DNA of 64,000 nucleotides from contig NW_026946362.1 of NCBI RefSeq assembly GCF_035222375.1, positions 21,119 to 85,118 on the forward strand, in the 5' to 3' direction. The notes beneath the pieces were generated by a model. The model saw only the letters and a program-made list of their open reading frames with translations. It was not told where the DNA came from and did not search any database. This document shows, piece by piece, positions 31,513 to 41,239 of this stretch. This DNA comes from Podospora pseudocomata. Its lineage: Eukaryota > Ascomycota > Sordariomycetes > Sordariales > Podosporaceae. How positions within the stretch are numbered: the first letter of the stretch is position 1; each line of letters starts with the position of its first letter. The position numbers and the translations under genes are program-made.

Positions 31513-33329
31513 AAGGAGGGCTCATTAGTCTCGATTAATACGAGTAAAAAGGAAGAAGCATGAAATATTGTTGTACGACTGTTTAATTAAAACAAAGCAC
31601 TTTGCATAAAGATGAAAATCTAGGTATTGAGTGTGATCTCTGCCCGATGCCGGCTGGTTAACGAATTAACTATATTGATAAAAGTATGGTCTTAGAGGAA
31701 CCCCCGGTTAATGGCGGCCTTAGCGTGAGGGTCCTAAGGTAGCGAAACGCCTTGGCCGTTAAATGCGGTCTTGCATGAATGATGTAACGATACAACAGCT
31801 GTCTCTATGATTGACTCAGTGAAATTGGAATAGCAGTGCAGATACTGCTTACCTCTAGTTAGACGAGAAGACCCTATGCAGCTTTACTGTTACTAATTAT
31901 TGAATATGATCCCGGCTATTCTGAGTGTATAAGGTAATTGATAAAATATAATTGAAACACCTTTATTATTCCATCATATTATAATTTATTTATTTTAAAT
32001 TTATCTTAGATTTTTATACTATACACTACTAAACGTGCTAGTATGGAAATCAGTGTAGCTATATGCGGAACTAAATAAGAAAGTCAACCGAAATAAATAA
32101 ATCAAACTACAAGGACGGCGCTATATATAGCTCGTCGTCAAAATACGTATCAGTATGGTGTGATAAGGCAATTTTGTGGCGCAGCTACATAGCTGCACCG
32201 CTAGTTAGTTGACACCTCACTATGAAGTTACTAATTTACGAACTATAAAATTACGAAGTTAGGAACTTCGTAGTTTACTCATACCAATACAATACGTATT
32301 TATAAGGTAGAACAATTGTTAGGAGACAGTTTATGCGGGGCACAGACCCCATAAAGAGTAAATGGGTGTGTCTAATAATAAAAAAATTTATGTTTGCAAT
32401 TTTTTATAGTAATCCTATATTTAATCATGTATGTTCTATTCATAGAATATAATATGAATGAATTCGATTCATTTATAATATAGTCCTTGGGTACAGTATA
32501 AAAATTATATATGTATTTTTGCAATATAATTTCCATGAAATTAGGAGGTAAGATTTTATTTATAGTGAAATTAGACGTAATAAAGTAAATATTATGAGAT
32601 AGGCGCAAGCTCGAGGCACAAGTTATGGCGCAAGCTCTAGCACCTCGAGTTTGCACCTCTCTAATATTTTACTATAGTTATTATTTAGTGCTGCTGTGCT
32701 TAAAATATTTAGCGCAAGCTAAATCTAAGCCTGAAGTATGCTACGCTTAAATTATTTTAAGTGTAAGCTTTTTAATAATAAAAATGTTTGTTACTTATAA
32801 AGCTTAATGGCTTAATCTTGCCTTACTGTTTGATTAACAACAAATCTTACAGTCGCGTAAGCGGGGCATAGGATCACAAGATACAAAAAGGAGAGATCTT
32901 GGATTATTGGAAAAGCTACGCTAGGGATGTTTGTCCTTCAATATTTATATTTATGTATACGAAGTCCACATACAGACGTATAGACATACATACTACGTTA
33001 GGGATATTTGTACAGAAGTATGTCTGCATAAATATCATACGAAGTATGAAATCGGCTTACGTACGCAATAAATAATTGATAATATATTGGGTTAATTTCA
33101 AAAATTACTTTTAAGGCTGGGGTGATATATAGCTGTATACAGCTCGCTCTAGAAAAAAAGTAAATTTGAAGCGAAATTTATCTCAGCATTATAAAGCAGC
33201 TAGCTGCTTTACATAAAGATAAAATCGTTCAACGACTATAAGGTGAGTAATGCTAACAATAATCCTTTATTAATACCCAACTTTCTTTTTTTTTTAATAT
33301 GTAAAAAAATATAATAAATTATACATAGC

Positions 33330-34784
33330 ATGAATAATAAAACTCCAAAGTTTTTATCTATTTTTTTGGCGCAAGCTCTTAATAAAGATAATAAAAAAAT
33401 ACCTTTTAAAAGTAAATCTGAAGTAGGAAAAAGATACTTTCCCCCTGTATCTAGGGAATGAAAAAATAGTATTTATGTATTTAATAAAAATAATATAAAA
33501 AATATGCCTATTTATGATTTAAATATTAATTTATTAATTAAAAGTTTTTTTAATTTGTATTTTAATCCTAAATTTTTATATAATAAATATAGATCATATA
33601 AAACTAGAAGTATTTCATTAAATAAAATATTTGCTAGTAAGGCAGAAGTAAAACATACTAATAATAAAGCAGTTATAACTGTATATGTCTATAACAGAGA
33701 AAAAATATCTTTATTAAAAAAAATAAAAAAATTAAACAAAAATCTTTTTAATTTAATGGCTAAATTTGCAGTTATTTTATATAAGAAGGAAGGTGGCTGC
33801 ACACGAAGTCTGGCTGCTTCTAATTCGGAGGATATGCAAACAAGCTATAGCTCTGATTTTAAGGATTTAGCTAAAGCTGATAACCAACCAGTAGCCCTAC
33901 GAAGTCTGCAAGAAATTTTTAAATATGAAAAAACTCTAACTAAATCTTTTTTAATTAAAAACTTAAGACTTCTTAGAAAATATAAATTAAGACTAAATCT
34001 TAATAAATATAAATTTGAAGAAAAACTTTTATATAAATTGAAAAATTTTATAGTAAAATATTATAATAAGAAAGTTGAATTTAATATTGTAAATATTAGA
34101 TCGGTGGTATTTCATAGTGATTTTTTCACTAATATTTTACTATCTAAATTAAAAAATAGAAGAGCTAATATATTAAGAACGATGGATACTATTTTAAATA
34201 AGGTAGTTTTACCTAAAGTAAATAGAATAATAGAAAAAAGTTTTCATATAAAAGGTATAGATTTTAAATTATTAGAAAATAAATATCTAAATACTAAAAT
34301 AAGTTATATACTTAGAGGGGGCAAGCTCGATAAGAATTTATCTAAATTCTTAAATAAGTTATTTTATAACGTTATGAGTGCCGCTGCCACAGCAGCAGCT
34401 TCACACCAGTGCCTTAATAAAGATTATTTAAAAATATATGAAATAATTTTTAATTCTATAAATTATAAAAATATGGGCGGTGTAAGATTAGAAGCTAAAG
34501 GTAGATTAACTAAACGATATAGAGCAGATAGATCTCAATTTAAAGTAAGGTGGAAAGGAGGTTTGAAAAACATTGATTCTTCATATAAAGGATTATCATC
34601 TATAAATATGAGAGGTTTTGTTAAACCTAATATTGATTATTCAATACTAGCGTATAAACGTCGGATTGGTGCTTTTGCAGTAAAAGGTTGAGTGTCAGGT
34701 AAATCTTATTCTACATCAGCTACTTATAGTTCAGTTAATACGAGTATAAATTCATGGGCTGTCACAGGATTTTCTGATGCATAA
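33330..34784 (+). CDS. rps3: ribosomal protein S3
   Basis: This is the mitoribosomal small-subunit protein at the mRNA entry region, encoded within rnl intron 2. The ATG at 33330 is chosen because the frame (TGA as Trp) includes the typical SREWKNSIYVFNKNNIKNMP start region. The 484 codons are very Lys/Asn rich and end with the conserved GGVRLEAKGRLTKRYRADRS, FKVRWKGGLKN and YKRRIGAFAVKGW. GC-motif insertions are present in frame: AQAL (33369), GGCTRSLAASNSEDMQTSY (33793), LRGGKLDK (34313) and MSAAATAAASH (34375). After the S3 C-terminus the frame enters a LAGLIDADG domain and stops at TAA 34782. Confidence 0.92.
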
Positions 34785-35150
34785 GGTTCATTTAATATAA
34801 CAGTTTATAATGATAATACTCGTTCTACTAGTTGAGCTATAAAATTACGTTTTAAAATTGAGTTACATAATCGGGATTTACATATATTAAATGAAATTAA
34901 AAAATTCTTTAATGGAGGAACTATCATAACGGATGAAAATAGTCAAATTAAATTTGAGTCTTTAAAAGAATTAGAGTTGATTATAAATCATTTTGATAAA
35001 TATCCTCTAGTTACAAAAAAATTTGAAGACTATCTACTTTTTAGACAAGCTTATGTAATGTTAAAAAACAAAGAACATTTAACTGAAGTAGGTTTAAAAG
35101 AAATACGTAATATAAAATTATATATGAATAAAGGAAGAGTTTTAAGTTAA
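34785..35150 (+). pseudogene. LAGLIDADG domain fused to rps3, cut off by a nonsense codon
   Basis: In the same frame as rps3 and directly after its TAA, 121 codons read as a single LAGLIDADG unit: GSFNITVYND, LRFKIELHNRDLHILNEI, FDKYPLVTKKFEDYLLFRQA and LTEVGLKEIRNIKLYMNKGR, ending TAA at 35148. Just before the stop the frame reads WAVTGFSDA, so TAA sits where the catalytic Glu of GFSDAEGSF belongs (GAA to TAA, one base). The endonuclease is lost while S3 keeps a short foreign tail. Confidence 0.85.
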
Positions 35151-35905
35151 AAAGCAATGTGGAAGCTATAAATAAAAAAAAAATAGCGGAAAATAATAGG
35201 TTTGTATTTAGGGCGTAAACTCGTACATTAATTTTAGGTACGAGCCCCATCTGGTGAAAAAAAAATAAGAAATGAAGAAATAGTCTGAACCCTTTTGTAA
35301 AAAATGGAAATAAATTAAAATGATAACAAGTTGAACAGGCTAATTTGCGCAAGAGTGTACATAATGAGTGCGCGGTTTGGCACCTCGATGTCGGCTTAAC
35401 TTATCCTCACGGATGCAGAAACTATGTAGGGTACGACTGTTCGTCGATTAAAAAGTTACATGAGCTGGGTTAAATACGTCGTGAGACAGTATGGTTTCTA
35501 TCTTCTAGAGGGAATTAGAATATAACAAGGATTAATCTTGTACGAAAGGAACATGGGGTACTGTTGTATACCCAAAAGGTATGCCAATTTTATTAACCTC
35601 TGGTTTACCTGTTGTTTATGTGCCTTGTATTAATTTCTTTTTTTTCGACGTCGTACGAAAGAAAAAAAAGGAAAATGGGATGTTATAGTCACTAACTAAA
35701 TAAATAACATAAGCATGGCAGGAAAGCTAAGTTAGTCAAAGATAAGTGCTGAAAGCATATAGGCACGAAGCTTGTCTTGGGATATTTCTTAAATATACGT
35801 AATATAATATTACGTCATTAGGCTTAATTTGCAAGAATCTAGAGATTTTAAGGTATTAAGTACTAATTTTATAGTAAACTATATAATTGATATATTTTAT
35901 TTAAA

Positions 35906-35975
35906 GCCGAGTTAGCATAAAAGGAATGCAATTGTTTTGTAATCAATAGAAGTAAGTGCGATACTTGCACCCGGC
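35906..35975 (+). tRNA. trnT: tRNA-Thr (TGT)
   Basis: The acceptor pairs GCCGAGT with ACCCGGC (one mismatch). The anticodon loop is TTTGTAA and the T arm is GTAAG-TGCGATA-CTTGC. Confidence 0.85.
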
Positions 35976-35987
35976 TAGGAGTTATAA

Positions 35988-36058
35988 GGATTAGTAGTCA
36001 AGTGGTACGACATAGCTCTTTCAATGCTAGCATCGCAGGTTCGATTCCTGCCTAGTCT
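35988..36058 (+). tRNA. trnE: tRNA-Glu (TTC)
   Basis: The acceptor pairs GGATTAG with CTAGTCT, the anticodon loop is CTTTCAA, and the T arm is GCAGG-TTCGATT-CCTGC. Confidence 0.9.
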
Positions 36059-36229
36059 ATTAGGTAGGCGCAAGCGTACATACATAATGGCGAAGTATAT
36101 CGAGGAGCTTGCGCTATATATACAGCAGACGAAGTATAAATATATCTACGTCAGGCGCGGAGGTTTACATACAACGAGTTATATATATAACCCTACGTAT
36201 GTATACCCAGCACCGTCATTCTTTTTATT

Positions 36230-36301
36230 GAGGCTATAGCTCAATTGGTAGAGCGTACTGCTCATAACAGTAATTATAAGTGTTCAAGTCACTTTAGCCT
36301 T
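36230..36301 (+). tRNA. trnM: tRNA-Met (CAT), first
   Basis: The acceptor pairs GAGGCTA with TAGCCTT. The D arm is GCTC/GAGC, the anticodon arm TACTG-CTCATAA-CAGTA and the T arm AAGTG-TTCAAGT-CACTT. Confidence 0.9.
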
Positions 36302-36315
36302 ATGGCTGCATATTC

Positions 36316-36377
36316 TGCTGCAGACGACTTCGTCGTGCGCTTTAACTTTTAAGTGTACGACGAAGTCGTCTGCAGCA
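36316..36377. repeat. 21-bp perfect inverted repeat
   Basis: TGCTGCAGACGACTTCGTCG plus T at 36316-36336 is exactly reverse-complementary to 36357-36377, with a 20-base loop, between two tRNA-Met genes. It could act as a processing punctuation hairpin. Confidence 0.9.
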
Positions 36378-36391
36378 AAAGTTCTTAATAA

Positions 36392-36461
36392 TGCGGGTTG
36401 GTGTAATAGAAACATTTTTGGCTCATGCCCAAAAGACAAGGGTGCAAATCCTTTACCCGCA
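36392..36461 (+). tRNA. trnM: tRNA-Met (CAT), second, possible initiator
   Basis: The acceptor pairs TGCGGGT with ACCCGCA, the anticodon arm is TTTGG-CTCATGC-CCAAA and the T arm AAGGG-TGCAAAT-CCTTT. The non-standard T loop start (TGC rather than TTC) supports an initiator role. Confidence 0.88.
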
Positions 36462-36518
36462 TCTGTATATAGATATAGATTTCAGGCTGGCTTGGCGGCT
36501 ACGCCACAGGAAGTATGC

Positions 36519-36580
36519 GGCGCTATATATAGCGATATATATAGCGGCGCAAGCTCCTCCTCGAGCTTGCGCCCTCCTCC
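36519..36580. repeat. compound GC palindrome
   Basis: GGCGCTATATATAGCG, GATATATATAGC, GGCGCAAGCTCCTCCTC and GAGCTTGCGCC occur in series in the tRNA cluster. Confidence 0.85.
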
Positions 36581-36706
36581 TTTAATATGTAATATGAGCA
36601 TGCGCTTTAGACTGGTGCGACATATAGCGCTGGGCACACAAGCTTCCTGACGAAGTATGTCGGGCGCCATAAAATGTAAGGCTGCTCTTATTTATATCTT
36701 TATTAT

Positions 36707-36787
36707 ATCCGAGTGCTGGAATGGTAGACAGTGCAAGCTTAAGTTTTGCTGGTTAATAGCCGTGAACGTTCAAGTCGTTCCTCGGAT
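36707..36787 (+). tRNA. trnL: tRNA-Leu (TAA)
   Basis: The acceptor pairs ATCCGAG with CTCGGAT. The anticodon arm is GCAAG-CTTAAGT-TTTGC, a variable arm is present, and the T arm is GAACG-TTCAAGT-CGTTC. Confidence 0.92.
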
Positions 36788-36900
36788 ATTATATAGTTCT
36801 GGGTGCTATATATAGCGCAAGCTCCTCCTCCTCCTCAAGGTTGAGATGTTGCTACTTGCGCTAAATATTTTAAGCGTACGACGAAGTCGTCTGCACATAA

Positions 36901-36972
36901 GGGGATATAGTCTAATTTGGTAAAACGCTGACTTTGCACGTCGGATTTTCAGGTTCAATTCCTGATTTCTCC
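36901..36972 (+). tRNA. trnA: tRNA-Ala (TGC)
   Basis: The acceptor pairs GGGGATA with TTTCTCC (imperfect). The anticodon arm is CTGAC-TTTGCAC-GTCGG and the T arm TCAGG-TTCAATT-CCTGA. Confidence 0.88.
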
Positions 36973-36976
36973 ATAA

Positions 36977-37048
36977 GCCTGAGAAGCTCAATTGGTAGAG
37001 CAGAGCATTGAAGCTGCTTTGGTTGTAAGTTCAAGTCTTACCTTAGGC
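36977..37048 (+). tRNA. trnF: tRNA-Phe (GAA)
   Basis: The acceptor pairs GCCTGAG with CTTAGGC, the anticodon arm is GAGCA-TTGAAGC-TGCTT and the T arm GTAAG-TTCAAGT-CTTAC. Confidence 0.92.
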
Positions 37049-37058
37049 ATAAAATATA

Positions 37059-37141
37059 ATGGATGTGCTGGAAATGGTAGACAGGAGCCGCTTAGGACGG
37101 TTTGGTTTAACGACTGTACAAGTTCAAATCTTGTCATCTAT
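37059..37141 (+). tRNA. trnL: tRNA-Leu (TAG)
   Basis: The acceptor pairs ATGGATG with CATCTAT. The anticodon arm is AGCCG-CTTAGGA-CGGTT, a variable arm is present, and the T arm is ACAAG-TTCAAAT-CTTGT. Confidence 0.9.
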
Positions 37142-37200
37142 ATTTTATAATATATAGAAAATTTAGGCTGCAGCTACTAAAGCTAAAGCTCTTTATTGAG

Positions 37201-37272
37201 TATGTTGTGGACTAATGGGTAAGTCATAAATTTTTGGTATTTACAATTGAGTGTTCGAATCACTCCAACATA
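37201..37272 (+). tRNA. trnQ: tRNA-Gln (TTG)
   Basis: The acceptor pairs TATGTTG with CAACATA, the anticodon arm is TAAAT-TTTTGGT-ATTTA and the T arm GAGTG-TTCGAAT-CACTC. Confidence 0.92.
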
Positions 37273-37320
37273 ATTTTTATCTATCCGAGCTTGCGTCCTG
37301 GCGAAGTATGTCTGGGGGGG

Positions 37321-37384
37321 GGGCGTGCGATATACCGCACGAAAAAGATTAAATGCATTTTTCGAGCGGTATATCGCGCGCACA
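37321..37384. repeat. long imperfect hairpin
   Basis: GCGTGCGATATACCGCACGA and its near reverse complement TCGAGCGGTATATCGCGCGC face each other around a short AT loop in the trnQ-trnH spacer. Confidence 0.85.
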
Positions 37385-37623
37385 AGCTCAGAAAATTTAT
37401 AATTAGGTTAGTAGTGCTATGTTTATACGTTACTTAGGCGCAAGCTCTAATTATTGCTATAATATACTTATTTTTAAGCTGCAATTGTGGCTTCGCAGCT
37501 TCGCGTGCTAAAGTTATAAAAAAAAATAAACCTCGTATTTATTATATAATAAATATTCTAAAGCTTATAGAGCTTGTGCGCGATATATACCACACGGAAA
37601 ATATGAGAATATTAATATTGAGA

Positions 37624-37671
37624 AGGAGCTTGCTTGCGCTATATATAGCGCAAACAAGCTCCTCCTCGCTC
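37624..37671. repeat. compound GC palindrome
   Basis: AGGAGCTTGCTTGCGC, TATATATAGCGC and AAACAAGCTCCTCCTC form nested hairpins just upstream of trnH. Confidence 0.8.
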
Positions 37672-37683
37672 TTATTATTTTAA

Positions 37684-37757
37684 GGATAATATAGCTCAAT
37701 AGGTAGAGCGACTGTATGTGGCACAGTAGGTTCTCTGTTCAAATCAGAGTATTGTCC
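37684..37757 (+). tRNA. trnH: tRNA-His (GTG)
   Basis: The acceptor pairs GATAATA with TATTGTC, with an encoded extra 5' G opposite C as expected for tRNA-His. The anticodon arm is ACTGT-ATGTGGC-ACAGT and the T arm CTCTG-TTCAAAT-CAGAG. Confidence 0.9.
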
Positions 37758-37777
37758 CTTTATTGTTTTTAGGAGGA

Positions 37778-37809
37778 GGAGCGCGGTGCTATATATAGCA
37801 CCGCGCTCC
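37778..37809. repeat. 32-base perfect palindrome
   Basis: GGAGCGCGGTGCTATA is followed by its exact reverse complement, directly after trnH. Confidence 0.92.
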
Positions 37810-37977
37810 CTATCCTTTTTTCCTTACGCTAAGGACTAGCACTACCTGCACACGATTTCTTGCGACGTTTACGCTAGTATAACTAAGTCGTACGTACTAC
37901 GTACTCCTTGTATATTTAGGGTGCTGGGCTTACATACGTACGGCTATATATATAGATCTATAGCTCGTCATCTGTAC

Positions 37978-38019
37978 GCGACGTAGTATGCATACATACC
38001 GTCATGCATACTACGTCGC
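37978..38019. repeat. 16-bp perfect hairpin
   Basis: GCGACGTAGTATGCAT and ATGCATACTACGTCGC flank a 10-base loop. GC motifs follow at 38020-38049. Confidence 0.9.
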
Positions 38020-38065
38020 GCGAGCTCCTCCTCGCGTGAGCGCAAGCTCTAATATAATAAAGTAG

Positions 38066-38135
38066 GCCCGGGTAGTTTAAAGGTAAAACCTTAATTTCAT
38101 ACGTTAAAGATGAGAATTCGATTTTCTCCCCAGGT
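38066..38135 (+). tRNA. trnM: tRNA-Met (CAT), third
   Basis: The acceptor pairs GCCCGGG with CCCAGGT (one mismatch, one G-U). The anticodon arm is TTAAT-TTCATAC-GTTAA and the T arm GAGAA-TTCGATT-TTCTC. An identical copy lies at 49903-49972. Confidence 0.87.
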
Positions 38136-38137
38136 TA

Positions 38138-38180
38138 GTTGATTGGTTGGCTGATTGGTTGGTTGATTGGTTGGTTGATT
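38138..38180. repeat. TTGATTGG tandem repeat
   Basis: About five units of GATTGGTTGGTT-type sequence lie between trnM and nad2. Confidence 0.85.
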
Positions 38181-38404
38181 TTTAGAATGAGGAGTTTTTA
38201 TATGTTTTTATAGGAGCTTGCACGATTTCGCCATATAAGGTGGTGGCAGACATACATATATGTCACCGTACGTATGCGCCGTATTTATTTGAGTTATAAC
38301 AGTAAAGAGCATCACATCGTTGCTTATTATTTAAGCAAGCTCGCTAATTATTAGCCGTTCAAGCTTGCTTAAAATAATAAAGCCTTAATTTTTTTTTTTA
38401 TTTT

Positions 38405-40075
38405 ATGATATTTATAAGTATAATAGGATTATTACTGTCGAATGCCGTTACTTTAAGGCAGGATATGTCGGTTAACTTCAACCGAATTGCTCTTATAGAT
38501 TTGATTTATTGTATTTTACATGATACAATGAGTTTGTCTATAATTAATAAAGGTATTGGGCTACATGGAGGTTTATTACATATTACTAATATAACATTAA
38601 TATTTCATATATTTATTTTTTTTTTAAGTATATTAATATTACAATTAACGAGTTTCTACCCCCGAAAAGCCTGAATACCTGAACATTCATCATTAAAAGA
38701 TATAATTTATCAAAAATTTTTAAATTATAGAACCAAAATTTTTAATAAAATGGGGGAACATATGAAAATTATCGAATATCCTTTAATATTATTATTTGTT
38801 ATCAGTGGAGCAGTCTTTTTAATGTCTACGAATGATTTAGTTTCTATATTTCTTTCTATTGAATTGCAAAGTTATGGCTTGTATTTATTAAGTACTATTT
38901 ATAGAAATTCTGAATTATCTACAGCAGGGGGTTTAATTTATTTTTTATTAGGTGGTTTAAGCTCGTGCTTTATTTTATTAGGTACAAGTTTATTATATAT
39001 TAATTCTGGTACTACAAGTCTGGATGGGCTTTATATACTTAATAGTATAAGTGATGTAAAAGATGGTGCTGCGGATATGCCTGCTTTAACTTCATGGTAT
39101 AAATCATATTATTTAAATTTTGCTTTACTAGTATTTAGTATAGGGTTTTTATTTAAAGTAAGTGCAGCACCTTTTCATTTTTGATCTCCTGACGTATATG
39201 ATGCTATACCCACTATAGTTACAACATTTGTGGCTATAATAGCTAAAATTTCTATTTTTATATTTTTGTTAGAATTAGTTTATCATACAAATAATTATTT
39301 ATCAGAATTTAGTTGAACATACCTTTTATTAATAAGTTCTCTTTTTTCATTAATAATTGGAACTGTTGTTGGTTTGACACAATTTAGAATTAAGAGATTA
39401 CTTGCGTACAGTACTATCTCTCATGTAGGTTTTATATTATTAGCTTTAAGTGGTTGTAGTATAGAATCAACACAAGCTTTTATATTTTATTTAATACAAT
39501 ATTCTATAAGTAATTTAAATGTGTTTATTATAATAATTACTATAGGGTTTTCTTTATATGGTTATATAACAACAAATAAAGAATATAAAGATTTATTAGA
39601 TAAAAATAACTCTCCAATACAAGTAATTAGCCAATTAAAAGGGTATTTCTATATAAATCCTTTATTATCTTTAAGTTTAGCTATCACAATTTTCTCTTTT
39701 GTGGGTATACCACCTCTAGTAGGGTTTTTTGCCAAACAGATGGTATTAAGTGCTGCTTTAGATAATGGTTATATTTTCTTAACTTTAATTGCAATACTTA
39801 CTAGTGTAATTGGTGCAGTTTATTACTTAAATATAATAAAAAAAATTTTTTTCTATTTACCTGATCATAGTATAAATCCTTCTATAGGTGAATTTTTATT
39901 TAAAAAGGGTTTAATCTTTGAAGCTGGGGATTTTAAGGGTAGAATTACACTTATATCTAGCCCTTTTTCTATTACAATTTCTATAATTACATTGGTAATA
40001 TTATTATTTATATTTATGAATAAAGAATGATTAAGTATGGGTACCATATTGGTACAAGTTTTATTTAGTAATTAA
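38405..40075 (+). CDS. nad2: NADH dehydrogenase subunit 2
   Basis: This is an antiporter-like proton-pumping subunit of complex I, 556 aa, uninterrupted. It starts [20 protein letters not shown] and includes [60 protein letters not shown] (conserved catalytic region), [20 protein letters not shown] and [17 protein letters not shown]. It ends [16 protein letters not shown]. The nad3 ATG follows with no spacer, the common fungal nad2-nad3 arrangement, implying one transcript. Confidence 0.97.
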
Positions 40076-40489
40076 ATGAGTAGTATGACATTATTTATTT
40101 TATTTGTATCTATAATTGCTTTACTTTTTTTATTTATTAATTTAATATTTGCTCCTCATAATCCTTATCAAGAGAAATATAGCATATTTGAATGTGGTTT
40201 TCATAGTTTTTTAGGGCAAAATAGAACACAATTTGGTGTTAAATTTTTTATTTTCGCTTTAGTATACTTATTATTAGATTTAGAAATATTATTAACTTTT
40301 CCTTTTGCTGTTAGTGAGTATGTCAATAATATTTACGGTTTAATTATATTATTAGGGTTTATAACTATTATAACTATAGGTTTTGTTTATGAATTAGGTA
40401 AAAGTGCATTGAAAATTGATAGTAGACAGGTAATAACTATGACAAGGTTTAATTATTCTTCAACAATAGAGTATTTAGGTAAAATATAA
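40076..40489 (+). CDS. nad3: NADH dehydrogenase subunit 3
   Basis: This is a complex I membrane subunit with the flexible loop near the quinone site, 137 aa. It starts [20 protein letters not shown] and contains the conserved loop [19 protein letters not shown] with its Cys, then [20 protein letters not shown]. The start is immediately after the nad2 stop. TAA at 40487. Confidence 0.97.
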
Positions 40490-40781
40490 ATTTGGACTTT
40501 ATTTTATAAAATGCCAATTTTGTACTTCTGCTTATTTACTTAATTTGTACTTCGTATGACTTCGTCGTACGACTTCGTCATACTTCGAGTTTACGCCGAA
40601 GCACGAAGTAGTGCTAATATTTAGCGAAAGGCAAAAAAAAAATTTTTTTTTAGGTGTAAGCTCTATAAATTGTAAATAATATATTATATACCTAGATATA
40701 GCTGTTTATGTTTAATATTAATAAAATTAATGCGGGTGGCGGCATATGTTGGTTAGCTAAAAAGTCACCTTTTATTTTTTT
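40490..40781. other. nad3-trnR spacer
   Basis: No gene is seen. Palindromic CGACTTCGTCGTACGACTTC-type repeats and GC motifs at 40545-40620 are followed by A and T runs. Confidence 0.6.
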
Positions 40782-40852
40782 TTCCCATTAGCTCAATGGT
40801 AGAGCAGAATACTTCTAATATTACGGTTTTTAGTTCGAGTCTAAAATGGGAA
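40782..40852 (+). tRNA. trnR: tRNA-Arg (TCT)
   Basis: The acceptor pairs TTCCCAT with ATGGGAA. The D arm is GCTC/GAGC, the anticodon loop CTTCTAA and the T arm TTTAG-TTCGAGT-CTAAA. Confidence 0.9.
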
Positions 40853-41239
40853 TCATTATTTATCCTTATACTTTTAAAGTATATACAGTTATTATATTAC
40901 TTTTTTTACTGATCTGATATTTATGGCTTTACTTTTAAATATATTTAGTAGATAATTCGCCCCCCTTTTCTTTACTCAGCCTGATTTTTTTTTCATGCTA
41001 TATCTGAGTCTTCGTATGGGATATTTATACTTCGTCTGCGCTATATATAGCGAGGAGCTTGCGCTATATATAGCGCAAGCTCCTCCTCTACATACTTCGT
41101 CAGTATGTATGTATGCTTGCGCCCTCCTCGCTCTAAAGTATCTTAAAATATATTAGTGATGTTATTGTAATTTAATTTAATTTAATTTAATTTATAATAT
41201 CATTAATTGATAAAGTGGTGTTAAATAAGGCGCGGCGCA
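40853..41239. other. trnR-rns spacer
   Basis: No gene is seen. Compound GC palindromes occupy 41039-41089 and 41111-41131. A segment ATATATTAGTGATGTTATTG and (TTTAA)n follows, similar to 26953-26990. Confidence 0.6.

Larger units (their letters stand above)
32929..35333 (+). mobile_element. rnl intron 2 (group I) carrying rps3
   Basis: This 2405-base intron is inserted after GCTAGGGAT and ends before AACAGGC, the conserved late site in domain V (E. coli about 2449) that houses rps3 in many ascomycetes. The 5' part matches rnl intron 1 (GTTTGTCCTTC start, TATTGGGTTAATTTC near 33086, TTTGAAGCGAAATTTAT near 33169, CGTTCAACGACTA near 33227). A palindrome-rich insertion (32955-33060) expands the P2 region. 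The end has AAGAAATAGTCTGAACCC near 35275. Confidence 0.93.
28080..35880 (+). rRNA. rnl: large subunit ribosomal RNA
   Basis: Exons are about 28080-30019, 31513-32928 and 35334-35880; the outer ends are approximate. Conserved landmarks include AAGTGAATTGAAATATCT (28261), the domain II stretch with GTGAGGGAAAATT (28440), AAAGGAACTCGGCAAAC (29983), GTACGACTGTTTAATTAAAA (31573), GGTCCTAAGGTAGCGAAA (31730), ACGAGAAGACCCTATGCAGC (31863), AACAGGCTAAT then GGCACCTCGATGTCGGC (35334-35394) and TGTACGAAAGGAACATG (35538). GC motifs have inserted in variable parts (29028-29055, 29690-29880, 32120-32140, 32600-32660). The rRNA forms the peptidyl transferase centre of the mitoribosome. Confidence 0.93.

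Noticed and set aside
37183-37437. ORFs on both strands in the trnQ-trnH spacer
   Set aside because: They come from an open reading of a long hairpin and a tRNA gene.
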